From contig JAGVVZ010000010.1 in assembly GCA_018304545.1 (NCBI GenBank), positions 1-33,415 on the forward strand: DNA of 33,415 nt. The letters are read 5' to 3'. Each line of letters opens with the position of its first letter. The first letter of the stretch is position 1. Positions 1 through 6,553 of the stretch are shown one piece after another. The notes beneath the pieces are model-generated. The model searched no databases. It was not told where the DNA came from and worked only from the letters and a program-made list of their open reading frames with translations. Origin of the DNA: Candidatus Aenigmatarchaeota archaeon (GTDB taxonomy: Archaea > Aenigmatarchaeota > Aenigmatarchaeia > CG10238-14). The translations under genes were made by a program, and so were the position numbers.

Positions 1-213
1 GACAACTACATTATTCTGCGTCTCACTCCATAATGCCGTGCCACCTGTAGAAACATCATATATTTTGAAGACGAAGTTGTAAGACCCTGTTAGTGGATTG
101 TCGCTTGCATCCGTAAGCTTCCCTTGATAATTAATTACGGAAGGAATCGCGGCTAATGCTGTTGAAATTAAAAGGAGGGAAAATATGATCGGCAGCAAAG
201 CGAGTTTTTTCAT
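1..213 (-). CDS. Secreted protein, N-terminal part only (runs off left edge)
   Basis: The reverse strand reads 71 codons from an ATG at 213 to the window edge without a stop. The start MKKLALLPIIFSLLLISTALA is a clear Sec signal peptide: two lysines, a hydrophobic core of about 15 residues, then an Ala-x-Ala-like cleavage site near residue 21. The mature part (INYQGKLTDASDNPLTG, then YNFVFKIYDVSTGG) matches a repeated theme of exported bacterial and archaeal surface proteins, in which a beta-sandwich segment begins INYQG+LTD and is followed by FxIYD and LWSE. Function cannot be given from this fragment; a cell-surface or fibre-like protein is an inference. The adjacent ATPase gene is on the same strand about 120 bases upstream. 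Confidence 0.7.
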   Translation of the reverse strand, partial: MKKLALLPIIFSLLLISTALAAIPSVINYQGKLTDASDNPLTGSYNFVFKIYDVSTGGTALWSETQNNVVV

Positions 214-334
214 TTTATCCTACACCAAGTATTTGGAATTCCTATATAAAGTTAGTTTTCTTTCTTTATAAAATTAGTCTATGATATGCACTTTTAGGCG
301 ATTAATAACTGTTCGGTGACTACTATGAACGATG

Positions 335-1636
335 TTATTCATGTATGCAATTGTCAATTATATATTCATCACTACTAGAATTTATCGGTGTTAACAGCCA
401 CTTCCAGAGAGGGATGAATTGCACCTTTATCCTATCAATAGTCTCAGCACGTTCAACATCTTTTGTTATTATCAAACCATTTTTTAAATTAAACTCTTTA
501 GCGCATGCGACCAAGCCGCCAAGTTCCCGTTTCATTGTTTTTTCGTCTTCCATTTTATATACAACTTGGATAATTTTTTTGACATTCAAACCTTCACGAA
601 CAACAAAATCAGTTTCGATACCACTTGAGTTTTTCCAATAATGAATGTCCTCTTTTAGCGATAATCTTCGTTTTAACTCTAAAAAAACTGTATTCTCGAA
701 CAATCTTCCCATGTCAGTTTTTCCACTTAACGCGTTCATAAAACCCGTATCTCCAATATATACTTTTCTTGGATATTGTAATCTGTCTTTAATTGTACGA
801 GAAAATATTGGAATGAAAAAAAACAAATACCCATCCTGAGAATATTTTTCAAGATTAAGAATACTTTGCTTACCGATTTTATGTCCGAGGCTCTTAAAAA
901 AGTTCAAACATTTTGAGGCAGAAAAATACGGTGATTCAATTATATATCTGCCGAAAATATCAACTGTGCTGATGTTTTCTTTTGCCATCTCAGATACATC
1001 AAGCCCCATTATATCCTTGAAATAGGAGTTCAGTAATCTTATTTTATCTGTTTTGTTTTCCGTAAGGGCAACTTCAGGAAATCCTCCATAAATGACATAT
1101 TCACCAAGGGTTTTTTCTATGCGTCCTATTCCTACCGTGGTATGTTCGAGTTCTATATCCTTGAATTTGAGGAATTCTTTGAAAGATAGCGGATAAAGTT
1201 CATACGGAAGCATTCTACCTCTCAATGGTTTAGAAGGCACTACAAGCTTTTTTCTGGATGAACTAACAATCAGATATAATTTATCCTTTAATAGTTCATG
1301 ATTTCGAGCAAGCCAGCTTTCCCAGTCGTGTACGTTTGTTATTTCGTCTAGCAAAAGATATCCAGAATCTCCGAACCATTTTAATATATCATTTAGCACA
1401 TCAATTGAATTCTTGATTCTACTGTCTTCTAAATTTATATACGCTGTATTTTTATTTTCTTTAATAAGTTTTTGTAGCAAAAGAATAAGAAGGCTCGACT
1501 TTCCAGATCTTCTTATGCCCGTAATGGCAATAATTTTAAGATGCGAATTAGATTCAAGTCTTTCTAAGTCAATTGCTCTTGTTTTCAATACTTTCTTTTG
1601 CGCATACGTATTCCATTCCTCAAATACTAATTCCAT
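335..1636 (-). CDS. AAA+ ATPase of the AAA_14/DUF4143 family
   Basis: This 433-residue protein has a Walker A motif GIRRSGKSS at residues 40-48 and a Walker B LLLDE at about 94-98. These are typical of the archaeal/bacterial AAA ATPases that carry a C-terminal DUF4143. The C-terminal part contains ETDFVVREG followed by IIQVVY, resembling the E-x-D...(E/Q)xK core of restriction-like nuclease folds found in that domain. The protein ends with the family signature IPLWKWLLT. The role of these ATPases is poorly known; they are scattered, often mobile, and frequently sit among toxin-antitoxin genes, as here. It is apparently monocistronic. Two 21-bp direct repeats immediately upstream of the start suggest tight, possibly autogenous, control. 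The family assignment is firm; the biological role is unknown. Confidence 0.85.
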   Translation of the reverse strand: MELVFEEWNTYAQKKVLKTRAIDLERLESNSHLKIIAITGIRRSGKSSLLILLLQKLIKENKNTAYINLEDSRIKNSIDVLNDILKWFGDSGYLLLDEITNVHDWESWLARNHELLKDKLYLIVSSSRKKLVVPSKPLRGRMLPYELYPLSFKEFLKFKDIELEHTTVGIGRIEKTLGEYVIYGGFPEVALTENKTDKIRLLNSYFKDIMGLDVSEMAKENISTVDIFGRYIIESPYFSASKCLNFFKSLGHKIGKQSILNLEKYSQDGYLFFFIPIFSRTIKDRLQYPRKVYIGDTGFMNALSGKTDMGRLFENTVFLELKRRLSLKEDIHYWKNSSGIETDFVVREGLNVKKIIQVVYKMEDEKTMKRELGGLVACAKEFNLKNGLIITKDVERAETIDRIKVQFIPLWKWLLTPINSSSDEYIIDNCIHE

Positions 1637-1640
1637 ATAT

Positions 1641-1693
1641 TGTTTTTATACAGAACTATATATAAAGATTTCTGTTTTTATACAGAACTATAT
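1641..1693 (-). promoter_or_regulatory. Promoter with duplicated 21-bp operator upstream of the DUF4143 ATPase
   Basis: The 21-bp sequence tgtttttatacagaactatat (plus-strand sense) occurs perfectly at 1641-1661 and at 1673-1693, 32 bp apart, about three helical turns. Between them, on the minus strand, lies a TATA-like TTTATATATA. The proximal copy lies only about 5-25 bases upstream of the ATPase ATG at 1636. Repeats on both sides of a TATA element suggest a repressor pair occluding TBP/TFB. The repeats are seen directly; the binding protein is unknown. Confidence 0.55.
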
Positions 1694-1811
1694 TATCTCA
1701 TGACATATGTCACCCCTATACAAATAATTAAATAATACGTAAGCGAATGTAGTATCCCACATTAATGTCCTTCTAGTAAATAGAGAAGACTATACAAAAC
1801 CAGCATTTCAC

Positions 1812-1949
1812 ATGCTGAAACTAAACAAGAGAAAGATTAGATGGATAGTAAGGGAAGTTGATAAAAGGAGTCTAAGCATTTACCGTATAGCCAAGATACA
1901 GAAAATAACACATTATGAGTTTTCGGATATTCTGTCAAAAAATTAGCTA
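1812..1949 (+). pseudogene. Transposase N-terminal remnant
   Basis: A 45-codon open frame starts at the ATG at 1812. Its product begins MLKLNKRKIRWIVREV and continues with YRIAKIQKIT, the helix-turn-helix head of archaeal IS transposases/integrases that start with a nearly identical sequence and carry a DDE domain downstream. Here the frame stops after 45 residues and no DDE domain follows in any frame. The next 100 bases instead contain a relic of a different gene. This is therefore the stub of a decayed insertion sequence. No terminal inverted repeats or target-site duplications are visible around it. Assignment rests on pattern recognition of the N-terminus only. Confidence 0.55.
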
Positions 1950-1983
1950 ATTATGAAGATTGAGTATGTTTAATTATTTGGTT

Positions 1984-2043
1984 TTAGTGAACAGATGTTA
2001 GAAGCCATTTCCAGAGAGGGGTGATATGACATCCTATACTTAG
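1984..2043 (-). pseudogene. C-terminal relic of a second DUF4143 ATPase
   Basis: The minus strand encodes a short tail, HITPLWKWLLTSVH, then a stop at 1984-1986. This repeats the end of the intact ATPase at 335-1636 (IPLWKWLLT), and the DNA is similar too: gccatttccagagaggg here against gccacttccagagaggg near 397. A stop lies just upstream in the same frame at 2044-2046, so only about 20 codons survive. It is best read as the remains of a paralogous ATPase gene removed by deletion, possibly linked to the neighbouring transposase stub. Confidence 0.55.
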
Positions 2044-2060
2044 CTATGCTTTATTATAAT

Positions 2061-2447
2061 TCATTTAATAAACGTTTTAACCCAGTTCAGAAATCTTTCT
2101 GCCTTTTTCACCAAAATTTCAGCATCGTTTTTACTTATGGTTTTCCTGACATCATACTCTGTAGATTCTCTTAATTCTAGTCCCTTTTGAACTATATCAA
2201 GTTTTGAAGAGTCGCCAATTTTTTTTATGGCCTCTTTATGTAAAAATAAGGCTTCTCTATGATCTTTTGTTGCTCTTTTATTTATTGTATAAACGGTGAA
2301 AGCATCGTTGGTGTTGATTATTGATTGTGTAGCATTAAACGCTGATTCTTCTGGATACAAATCTAGGTTTTTTCTAGCTATTTCTAAAAATATTTCAGAT
2401 TTTTTAATAAAATCTTTAGCATATTCTTTCGGGTATTCTTTCATCAA
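2061..2447 (-). CDS. HEPN-domain protein (putative toxin of a HEPN/MNT pair)
   Basis: This 128-residue, mostly helical protein fits the HEPN fold: several amphipathic helices with an R-x4-H motif at R58-H63 (RATKDH), the ribonuclease signature of HEPN toxins. The residue two after the His is Glu, not the Tyr found in HEPN toxins known to be poly-AMPylated by MNT partners. Its start overlaps the stop of the upstream nucleotidyltransferase gene by 4 nt (ATGA), so the two are translationally coupled. The antitoxin-first order with a fused DNA-binding domain fits an autoregulated toxin-antitoxin module. An alternative is that the HEPN protein is a non-toxic partner. Fold assignment is good; toxicity is inferred. 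Confidence 0.7.
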   Translation of the reverse strand: MMKEYPKEYAKDFIKKSEIFLEIARKNLDLYPEESAFNATQSIINTNDAFTVYTINKRATKDHREALFLHKEAIKKIGDSSKLDIVQKGLELRESTEYDVRKTISKNDAEILVKKAERFLNWVKTFIK

Positions 2448-3028
2448 ATCACGCCGTCAATATCTCCAAATATAACCCTACCATTTACTATATCTACAAC
2501 TAAAGGGTTTTTTTCTTTATATTTTCTTTTGAATTCATTTTTTTCAAAAATGTGCGTGGAAAAAATAATATATTCTTCTTTAATATATTCCACCTTCAAT
2601 TTACTTACGATATTCTCTAATTTTTCCGGTTTTTCTACTATGATGGCTAAGTCTATATCGCTAGTTGGTTTTTGTTTATCCAATACTGAACCGAAAACTA
2701 CAACTACAATTATATCTTTTTTGATTTTTTCACAGAATTCTTTCGATTTCTCAAATAAAATTTCAGAATCCTTTTTTAGCAGAGGTTCTATCACTTCCTT
2801 TATCATGAAATGCTTTCTGTTCAATTGTAAAATAATGTTTCTGCTGGTTTTTTTGTATTCATTAACAACATTCTGATCAACAAAAGATTTTATAGCTCTA
2901 TGAACACTCGATTTGGGTATGGAAAGCTCTCTAGATATTTCTGCCTCTGTAAACAGCCACTCGGGCCTGTCCACTAGCAATTTAAGAACTCTAATTTTAA
3001 TTTCTGAGTTCAGTATTTTCTCAATCAT
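2444..3028 (-). CDS. Winged-helix/MNT minimal nucleotidyltransferase (putative antitoxin and repressor)
   Basis: The 194-residue product has two parts. Residues about 1-75 form a winged helix-turn-helix (WLFTEAEISRELSIPKSSVHRAIKSF). Residues about 100-190 form a minimal nucleotidyltransferase of the DNA polymerase beta type with FGS followed by SDIDLAI, the GS-x(9-10)-DxD metal and NTP site. Known MNT antitoxins transfer AMP to HEPN toxins; here the DNA-binding head suggests the same protein also represses its own operon. In support, a strong palindrome with direct repeats lies 30-70 bp upstream of the ATG. It overlaps the HEPN gene by 4 nt. The domain calls are clear; the partner chemistry is inferred from the family. 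Confidence 0.8.
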   Translation of the reverse strand: MIEKILNSEIKIRVLKLLVDRPEWLFTEAEISRELSIPKSSVHRAIKSFVDQNVVNEYKKTSRNIILQLNRKHFMIKEVIEPLLKKDSEILFEKSKEFCEKIKKDIIVVVVFGSVLDKQKPTSDIDLAIIVEKPEKLENIVSKLKVEYIKEEYIIFSTHIFEKNEFKRKYKEKNPLVVDIVNGRVIFGDIDGVI

Positions 3029-3058
3029 AATTTTATCTTTGTCAAATGAATATTTAAA

Positions 3059-3096
3059 TGTTCTATTTTTGGAACATATATGTTCTATTTTTGGAA
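3059..3096 (-). promoter_or_regulatory. Operator/promoter of the wHTH-MNT/HEPN operon
   Basis: A 16-bp direct repeat tgttctatttttggaa occurs at 3059-3074 and 3081-3096, 22 bp apart (two helical turns). The junction between copies forms a perfect 14-bp palindrome GAACATATATGTTC at 3072-3085. On the minus strand a TATA-like TTTAAATA lies at about 3050-3057, between the operator and the ATG at 3028. The arrangement suits cooperative binding of the winged-helix protein encoded by the first gene. The repeats are seen directly; the regulator is inferred. Confidence 0.6.
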
Positions 3097-3266
3097 TAAT
3101 ATTATTTTAGTGAACTTTATCTTGAATTCCACAATAACCATTTCCAAAAAATAGCATCTTCTTTTTACAGATTGTAAAATTAGGCGGAAACTTTACGTTT
3201 GGCGTTTAAAACTGTTTCGATGATTTTATTATCAATTTATTAATCTAATAAAATAATAAAAATTGT

Positions 3267-3629
3267 ATGGAAAATGAAATTGATAGATGGATTAAACGAT
3301 CTGAAGAGGATTTTGAAACAGCAAAGGCCAACTTCAAAATAAGAAAATACAGGTTTGCTTCTTTTCTGTGCCAGCAAGCTGTAGAAAAAGCTCTAAAAGC
3401 GTTATTGTTAAAAAAAACCAAAAAAATAATTAGGATTCACGACCTTGTCGAGTTGGGAAAAAGAGTTGATATAGAAAACAACTATTATGATTCACTTGAA
3501 AAATTAACATATGTATATGTTGATTCTAGATATCCTGATACATCTGATAAAGATTACACTTTACAAGAAACAAAGGAGGATTTAAAAATAGCAGAAGAGG
3601 TTATAAAATGGATAAAAAAAAAGATATAG
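3267..3629 (+). CDS. HEPN-domain protein (PF05168-like)
   Basis: The 120-residue protein follows the classical HEPN pattern WIKRSEEDFETAK, then a helix with FLCQQAVEKALKALL, then RIHDLVEL, and finally the DSRYPD motif. This is the family often paired with MNT nucleotidyltransferases. The R-x(4-6)-H ribonuclease motif is not obvious here, so catalytic activity is uncertain. It shares 22 nt with the following nucleotidyltransferase gene, indicating coupled translation. The gene diverges from the wHTH-MNT/HEPN operon with a roughly 240-bp shared upstream region. Fold confidence is high; whether this pair acts as toxin-antitoxin or has another role is open. Confidence 0.8.
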   Translation: MENEIDRWIKRSEEDFETAKANFKIRKYRFASFLCQQAVEKALKALLLKKTKKIIRIHDLVELGKRVDIENNYYDSLEKLTYVYVDSRYPDTSDKDYTLQETKEDLKIAEEVIKWIKKKI

Positions 3630-3925
3630 ATAGATTGAGAGAATTTAAAAAAAATCTTTCAAAAATAGTTCCAATATATAAAATGATTTGGTTCGGATCC
3701 AGGGTTTCTGGAAAATCTTACCGCTGGAGTGACTTTGATCTAATTATAGTAAGTTCTAAGTTCAGAAATGAGAAATTCAGATATAGACCACTAGGATTTC
3801 GTAAATATTGGAATCTCAATTATCCTGTAGATTTCCTTTGCTATACGCCAGAAGAATATGAAAAATTAAGAAAAGAAATCAGCATAGTAAAAGAAGCTGA
3901 AAAAAACGGCATAGAAATTAAGTAG
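3608..3925 (+). CDS. MNT-type minimal nucleotidyltransferase
   Basis: The 105-residue product has the minimal nucleotidyltransferase core IWFGSRVSGK...WSDFDLIIV. The glycine-serine is followed after ten residues by DFD, the metal-binding DxD, so the active site looks intact. It lacks any DNA-binding extension, unlike the MNT protein in the divergent operon. In the family, such proteins act as antitoxins by adenylylating the HEPN partner. The start lies inside the 3' end of the HEPN gene (22-nt overlap), giving the toxin-first order that is usual for this class. No other gene follows on the strand for about 1.7 kb, so the operon ends here. Confidence 0.8.
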   Translation: MDKKKDIDRLREFKKNLSKIVPIYKMIWFGSRVSGKSYRWSDFDLIIVSSKFRNEKFRYRPLGFRKYWNLNYPVDFLCYTPEEYEKLRKEISIVKEAEKNGIEIK

Positions 3926-4028
3926 ATCAGTAGAAGTAACAAAGAATGTTTTCATTAGTTCGCTCAAACATCCGAATAAGAGAACATAACGAACATCAGA
4001 TATTTTTAAGGGAGGGTTGACACTTCAA

Positions 4029-4388
4029 TCATTCAGGAAAATGTAAAACAGCCGAATCTCTTCTGACCTTTTCATCGCCCTTTAATTTATATTCTATCCA
4101 GAATTTTTTGCCTTCCGAGAGCGTTAAGCTACTGAATGTAATTTTATATCCTGGTTCAGCGGCTGGAATTGATACAGTACCTTCAGACACTTTAACTAAC
4201 TCCACACTTTTATCACCATTGATAACGTTTATCTGATTATTTGTGTGATCGATATACTTGAAGTATGAGAAGCACGGACCGCAATCGGGATTCGTAAACA
4301 TCCATTTGAAAAATATAACTGCCACTAAGAACAACAAAAAAACTAATAACAAGTTTAGATTAGATTTTTTTTCAGGCGTTAATGGCAT
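4029..4388 (-). CDS. Hypothetical single-pass membrane protein
   Basis: The open frame can start at 4469, but the ATG at 4388 is preferred because the protein then begins MPLTPEKKSN and leads straight into the only hydrophobic segment (LNLLLVFLLFLVAVIFF). The extra 27 residues of the longer form look like non-coding sequence. After the membrane segment comes NPDCGPC, two cysteines close together, then about 80 mostly beta-type residues (VSIPAAEPGYKITFSS, KFWIEYKL) probably outside the membrane. I do not recognise the family. It resembles small membrane-anchored extracytoplasmic proteins of archaea. It sits between the HEPN/MNT and vapBC-like relics without an evident operon partner. Confidence 0.5.
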   Translation of the reverse strand: MPLTPEKKSNLNLLLVFLLFLVAVIFFKWMFTNPDCGPCFSYFKYIDHTNNQINVINGDKSVELVKVSEGTVSIPAAEPGYKITFSSLTLSEGKKFWIEYKLKGDEKVRRDSAVLHFPE

Positions 4389-4491
4389 TGAATAAATATT
4401 GGTTATTGCATTATTTATTAATTGTGATTTTAAGATTTCGTTTGGAAAAGTATCTTGAATTAAAAACAACTAACAAATAAACAATTATCAA

Positions 4492-4850
4492 TTATTCTAT
4501 TAGTATAGTATCTAGTTCCTCAATTTGTTTTATGTGTTTATTTCTGGTGACTAAAGTCATACTGTTTTCTATTGCCTGACTCGCTGTGAGCAATTCTGCT
4601 AAAGGAAGTGGCTTGCCTGTCTTGTATTTTTTGTTGTTTGCAAAACTTCAAAATTTTCAATAAATTCTATTGATTTTTATTTTTTAGCAGGAGATTTCTT
4701 GATCAGACCAAAGATAAATTCAAAATAGGTTATGAAAGTTATTATCGGAGGCGTAATCGTATATTTTGTCAATTCATTTATGTGATCTAACACGCTTTTA
4801 TTCCTTGATTCCAGATCTATCAGAACATCCGTATCCAAAACTATGTTCAT
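4492..4850 (-). pseudogene. Broken VapC-like PIN-domain toxin
   Basis: From the ATG at 4850 the frame reads MNIVLDTDVLIDLE, the first acidic patch of PIN ribonucleases, then ITFITYFEFIFGL, which holds the conserved Glu. It then meets an in-frame TAA at 4677-4679. Past the stop it continues KSIEFIENFEVLQTT. A jump to another frame gives GKPLPLAELLTASQAIENS and VTRNKHIKQIEE to a stop at 4492, the normal PIN C-terminal half with its conserved Asp position altered. A nonsense mutation plus a small deletion and frameshift therefore destroyed the gene. The start overlaps the antitoxin-like gene by 4 nt (ATGA), as in functional vapBC operons. The toxin is almost certainly inactive. Confidence 0.75.
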
Positions 4851-5088
4851 TTTTTAAAACCTTCTTCATTTCTGAGTTCTCTCACTATTTTTTTCATTTC
4901 ATTTGCTTCTTCCTCTGAAAGCAATTTCTCTCCGTTCAGAAGTATTTCCCATTTGTGTCTTGAATCTTTCACATAATTGTCAATCATATGCTTTAACAAT
5001 TTATCCATTCTGATTCCTCGCTAACCGCTAGGGATTTAAACTTGTTCCATATCTTTTCATTAACACCTTTTATTGTCTTTAGTCCCAT
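4847..5088 (-). pseudogene. Frameshifted VapB-like antitoxin
   Basis: Two frames together give one antitoxin. Frame one starts at the ATG at 5088 and reads MGLKTIKGVNEKIWNKFKSL, a ribbon-helix-helix-like head typical of archaeal VapB. Frame two, entered near 5008 just after AVSEESE, reads MDKLLKHMIDNYVKDS and ends LRNEEGFKK at 4847. One base lost between 5010 and 5030 would explain the break. The 53-residue second frame alone could still be translated, since a GAGG lies 7-8 bases before its ATG, and it would keep the toxin-binding tail while losing the DNA-binding head. The gene overlaps the vapC-like relic by 4 nt, confirming the pairing. The module appears to be decaying. Confidence 0.7.
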
Positions 5089-5100
5089 ATAAGTATTATT

Positions 5101-5617
5101 TTACTGTATTTTTACCACTCCTATTATCAGATTTGATTCCCCTAGAACAATCGTATCGTTGACCGTGCCGTTATAATTATATCTTATATATTTCAGTGTA
5201 GAATTTTCGCCCGATCTGAATATTCCCTGGACAGGAACTGGGATATTGGATATCTGAAAATCATAAGCAACTATGGGTGACTGGGTTGTTTTAACTACTA
5301 TCCTTGATCCTGATATCTTCTCGTCTTTGATGTACTTCATAGTTTTTTTGGGATATACGAATGGGATAATTCAGATCGATTTCAGAAATCACTGTCAAGC
5401 TAGCATTTGTCGGACGGGTATTAGAGCTTTTGCCGACATCATACAATTTTATTATCTCGGTAGAAGTTTGGACAGCTATCTGCTTCATACCTACGTCTAT
5501 ATTCCTTCTCAGTATGTTGTTGTAATAATTATATATTGTGGTGGTGAAAAGAGTAAGCATAACAAAACCCAACAAAATCAAAAAAGTATAAGTTATGAAT
5601 TTAGAAACGCCTTTCAT
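5101..5617 (-). pseudogene. Pilin-like membrane-anchored protein, frameshifted at a 7-base homopolymer
   Basis: The first frame (start 5617) encodes MKGVSKFITYTFLILLGFVM, a hydrophobic N-terminal helix like that of type IV pilin-like proteins, then about 70 residues up to NYPIRI. It shifts at a run of seven T (seven A on the coding strand) at 5343-5349. The second frame continues PKKTMKYIKDEKISGSRIVV to a stop at 5101, with a beta-rich body ending LIIGVVKIQ. The joined protein is about 171 residues. One base fewer in the run restores a single frame. The gene diverges from two prepilin genes, so it probably encodes a minor pilin or pilus accessory protein. It could be a real pseudogene, a sequencing slip, or a gene relying on slippage. 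Confidence 0.65.
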
Positions 5618-5670
5618 AATAATATATTGTAAGCTAAAATTTTATTATCTCCTAATCGAATATTTGTAGT

Positions 5671-6102
5671 ATGAAAGGGATATCTCCTTTGGTCGCTTCC
5701 GTTATTCTAATAGCTGCTACAATGTCTATTGCCGGCATCCTTTCATATTGGGCTAGTAGCTTTGTCCAAAGAGGACTGACAGAATCAGGTAATACGACAC
5801 AAGAATCGCAATGCCTCTCGTCCCAGTTCAGAGTTTATTCCGGAAGATATACAAATGCTTCAAAATCTTTAACAGTCATTCTAGAAAATCAAAGGTTGGC
5901 GGACATTTCTCTGAGCAATGTGTATATGTTCTATCCAAACGACGAACTGAAAAGTTTCAATATAACAGGCGTGATTGCTGGCAATGAACTAAAAACATTT
6001 AATGTCAGCAATATTGATCCCGGCTTCACTTCGGGGGAAATAAGAAGTACTTGTCCACAAATCGCTGCATCTTTCAAATGCGGAGCCATCGCATGCTCGT
6101 AG
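5671..6102 (+). CDS. Archaeal type IV prepilin/archaellin-like protein
   Basis: The 143-residue product begins MKGISPLVASVILIAATMSI, the class III signal: a short charged leader ending in Gly, cleaved by the EppA/PibD-type peptidase, followed by a roughly 20-residue hydrophobic helix that polymerises as the pilus core. The remainder has several N-x-T/S sequons (NTT, NAS, NIT, NVS) and a C-terminal cysteine pair (CGAIAC). It probably forms the main or a minor pilus subunit. The next gene, 7 bases downstream, encodes a second prepilin in the same direction, so they form an operon that runs towards the inverted secretion genes. A TATA-like AT-rich stretch lies before the start. Confidence 0.8.
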   Translation: MKGISPLVASVILIAATMSIAGILSYWASSFVQRGLTESGNTTQESQCLSSQFRVYSGRYTNASKSLTVILENQRLADISLSNVYMFYPNDELKSFNITGVIAGNELKTFNVSNIDPGFTSGEIRSTCPQIAASFKCGAIACS

Positions 6103-6109
6103 TGATACA

Positions 6110-6553
6110 ATGAAAGGTATTTCTCCATTATTAGCATCCGTATTGTTGATAGCGTTCACTCTTGCAGTCGCAGCTATATACAGCGGCTGGCTAACAAGCT
6201 TCACCAGAAAAACAGCAACAGAAGTAGAAGAAAGATCAACAATCAGAGTCACATGCAGTTACGGAGGCATCGAAATAAGCAATCTTCAGTATAATTCAAC
6301 TGCCTCAAGTGGAAATGTTTCTGGGACTATAGAAAACACAGATATTATTGATTTGGGTGACATAGATGTTGAAATATTTTTCACCAACTCTACAAGATAT
6401 CTCTTAGACCTCAATAGAACACTAAGGCCAGGCGAAAGAGACACATTCAATACGAGAATAAACACTTCAACCTATGACAAAATAAGGGTGAAAACAAACT
6501 GCTCGAATGTGAATGACGAGTTGACATCAAGTTACGTATCTGTAGTAACTTAA
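6110..6553 (+). CDS. Second archaeal type IV prepilin
   Basis: The 147-residue protein starts MKGISPLLASVLLIAFTLAV, nearly the same class III leader and hydrophobic helix as its neighbour, so the pair arose by duplication. The body is beta-rich with many possible glycosylation sequons (NST, NVS, NRT, NTS, NCS). It begins 7 bases after the first prepilin and converges with the membrane-assembly gene, the two ends overlapping by 4 bases. A leader peptidase is not encoded in this window. Pilin or archaellin identity cannot be separated from sequence alone. The absence of the archaellum-specific genes flaC-H nearby favours an adhesion pilus. Confidence 0.8.
   Translation: MKGISPLLASVLLIAFTLAVAAIYSGWLTSFTRKTATEVEERSTIRVTCSYGGIEISNLQYNSTASSGNVSGTIENTDIIDLGDIDVEIFFTNSTRYLLDLNRTLRPGERDTFNTRINTSTYDKIRVKTNCSNVNDELTSSYVSVVT

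Noticed and set aside
345-641. Plus-strand open frame opposite the DUF4143 ATPase
   Set aside because: It is a shadow of the minus-strand gene; its translation is hydrophobic and low in charged residues and matches nothing.
1701-1712. Perfect palindrome TGACATATGTCA near the ATPase operator
   Set aside because: It is short, AT-rich and single-copy; chance occurrence is likely, and it lies beyond the duplicated operator.
3121-3260. Possible second operator for the plus-strand HEPN gene (ccaaaaaatagc)
   Set aside because: Only one partial copy of the divergent operon's repeat is seen, with no symmetry, so it is not supported as an operator.
5273-5632. Plus-strand open frame opposite the pilin-like pseudogene
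   Set aside because: The minus strand gives a better pilin-like protein in two joined frames, so this frame is treated as a shadow.
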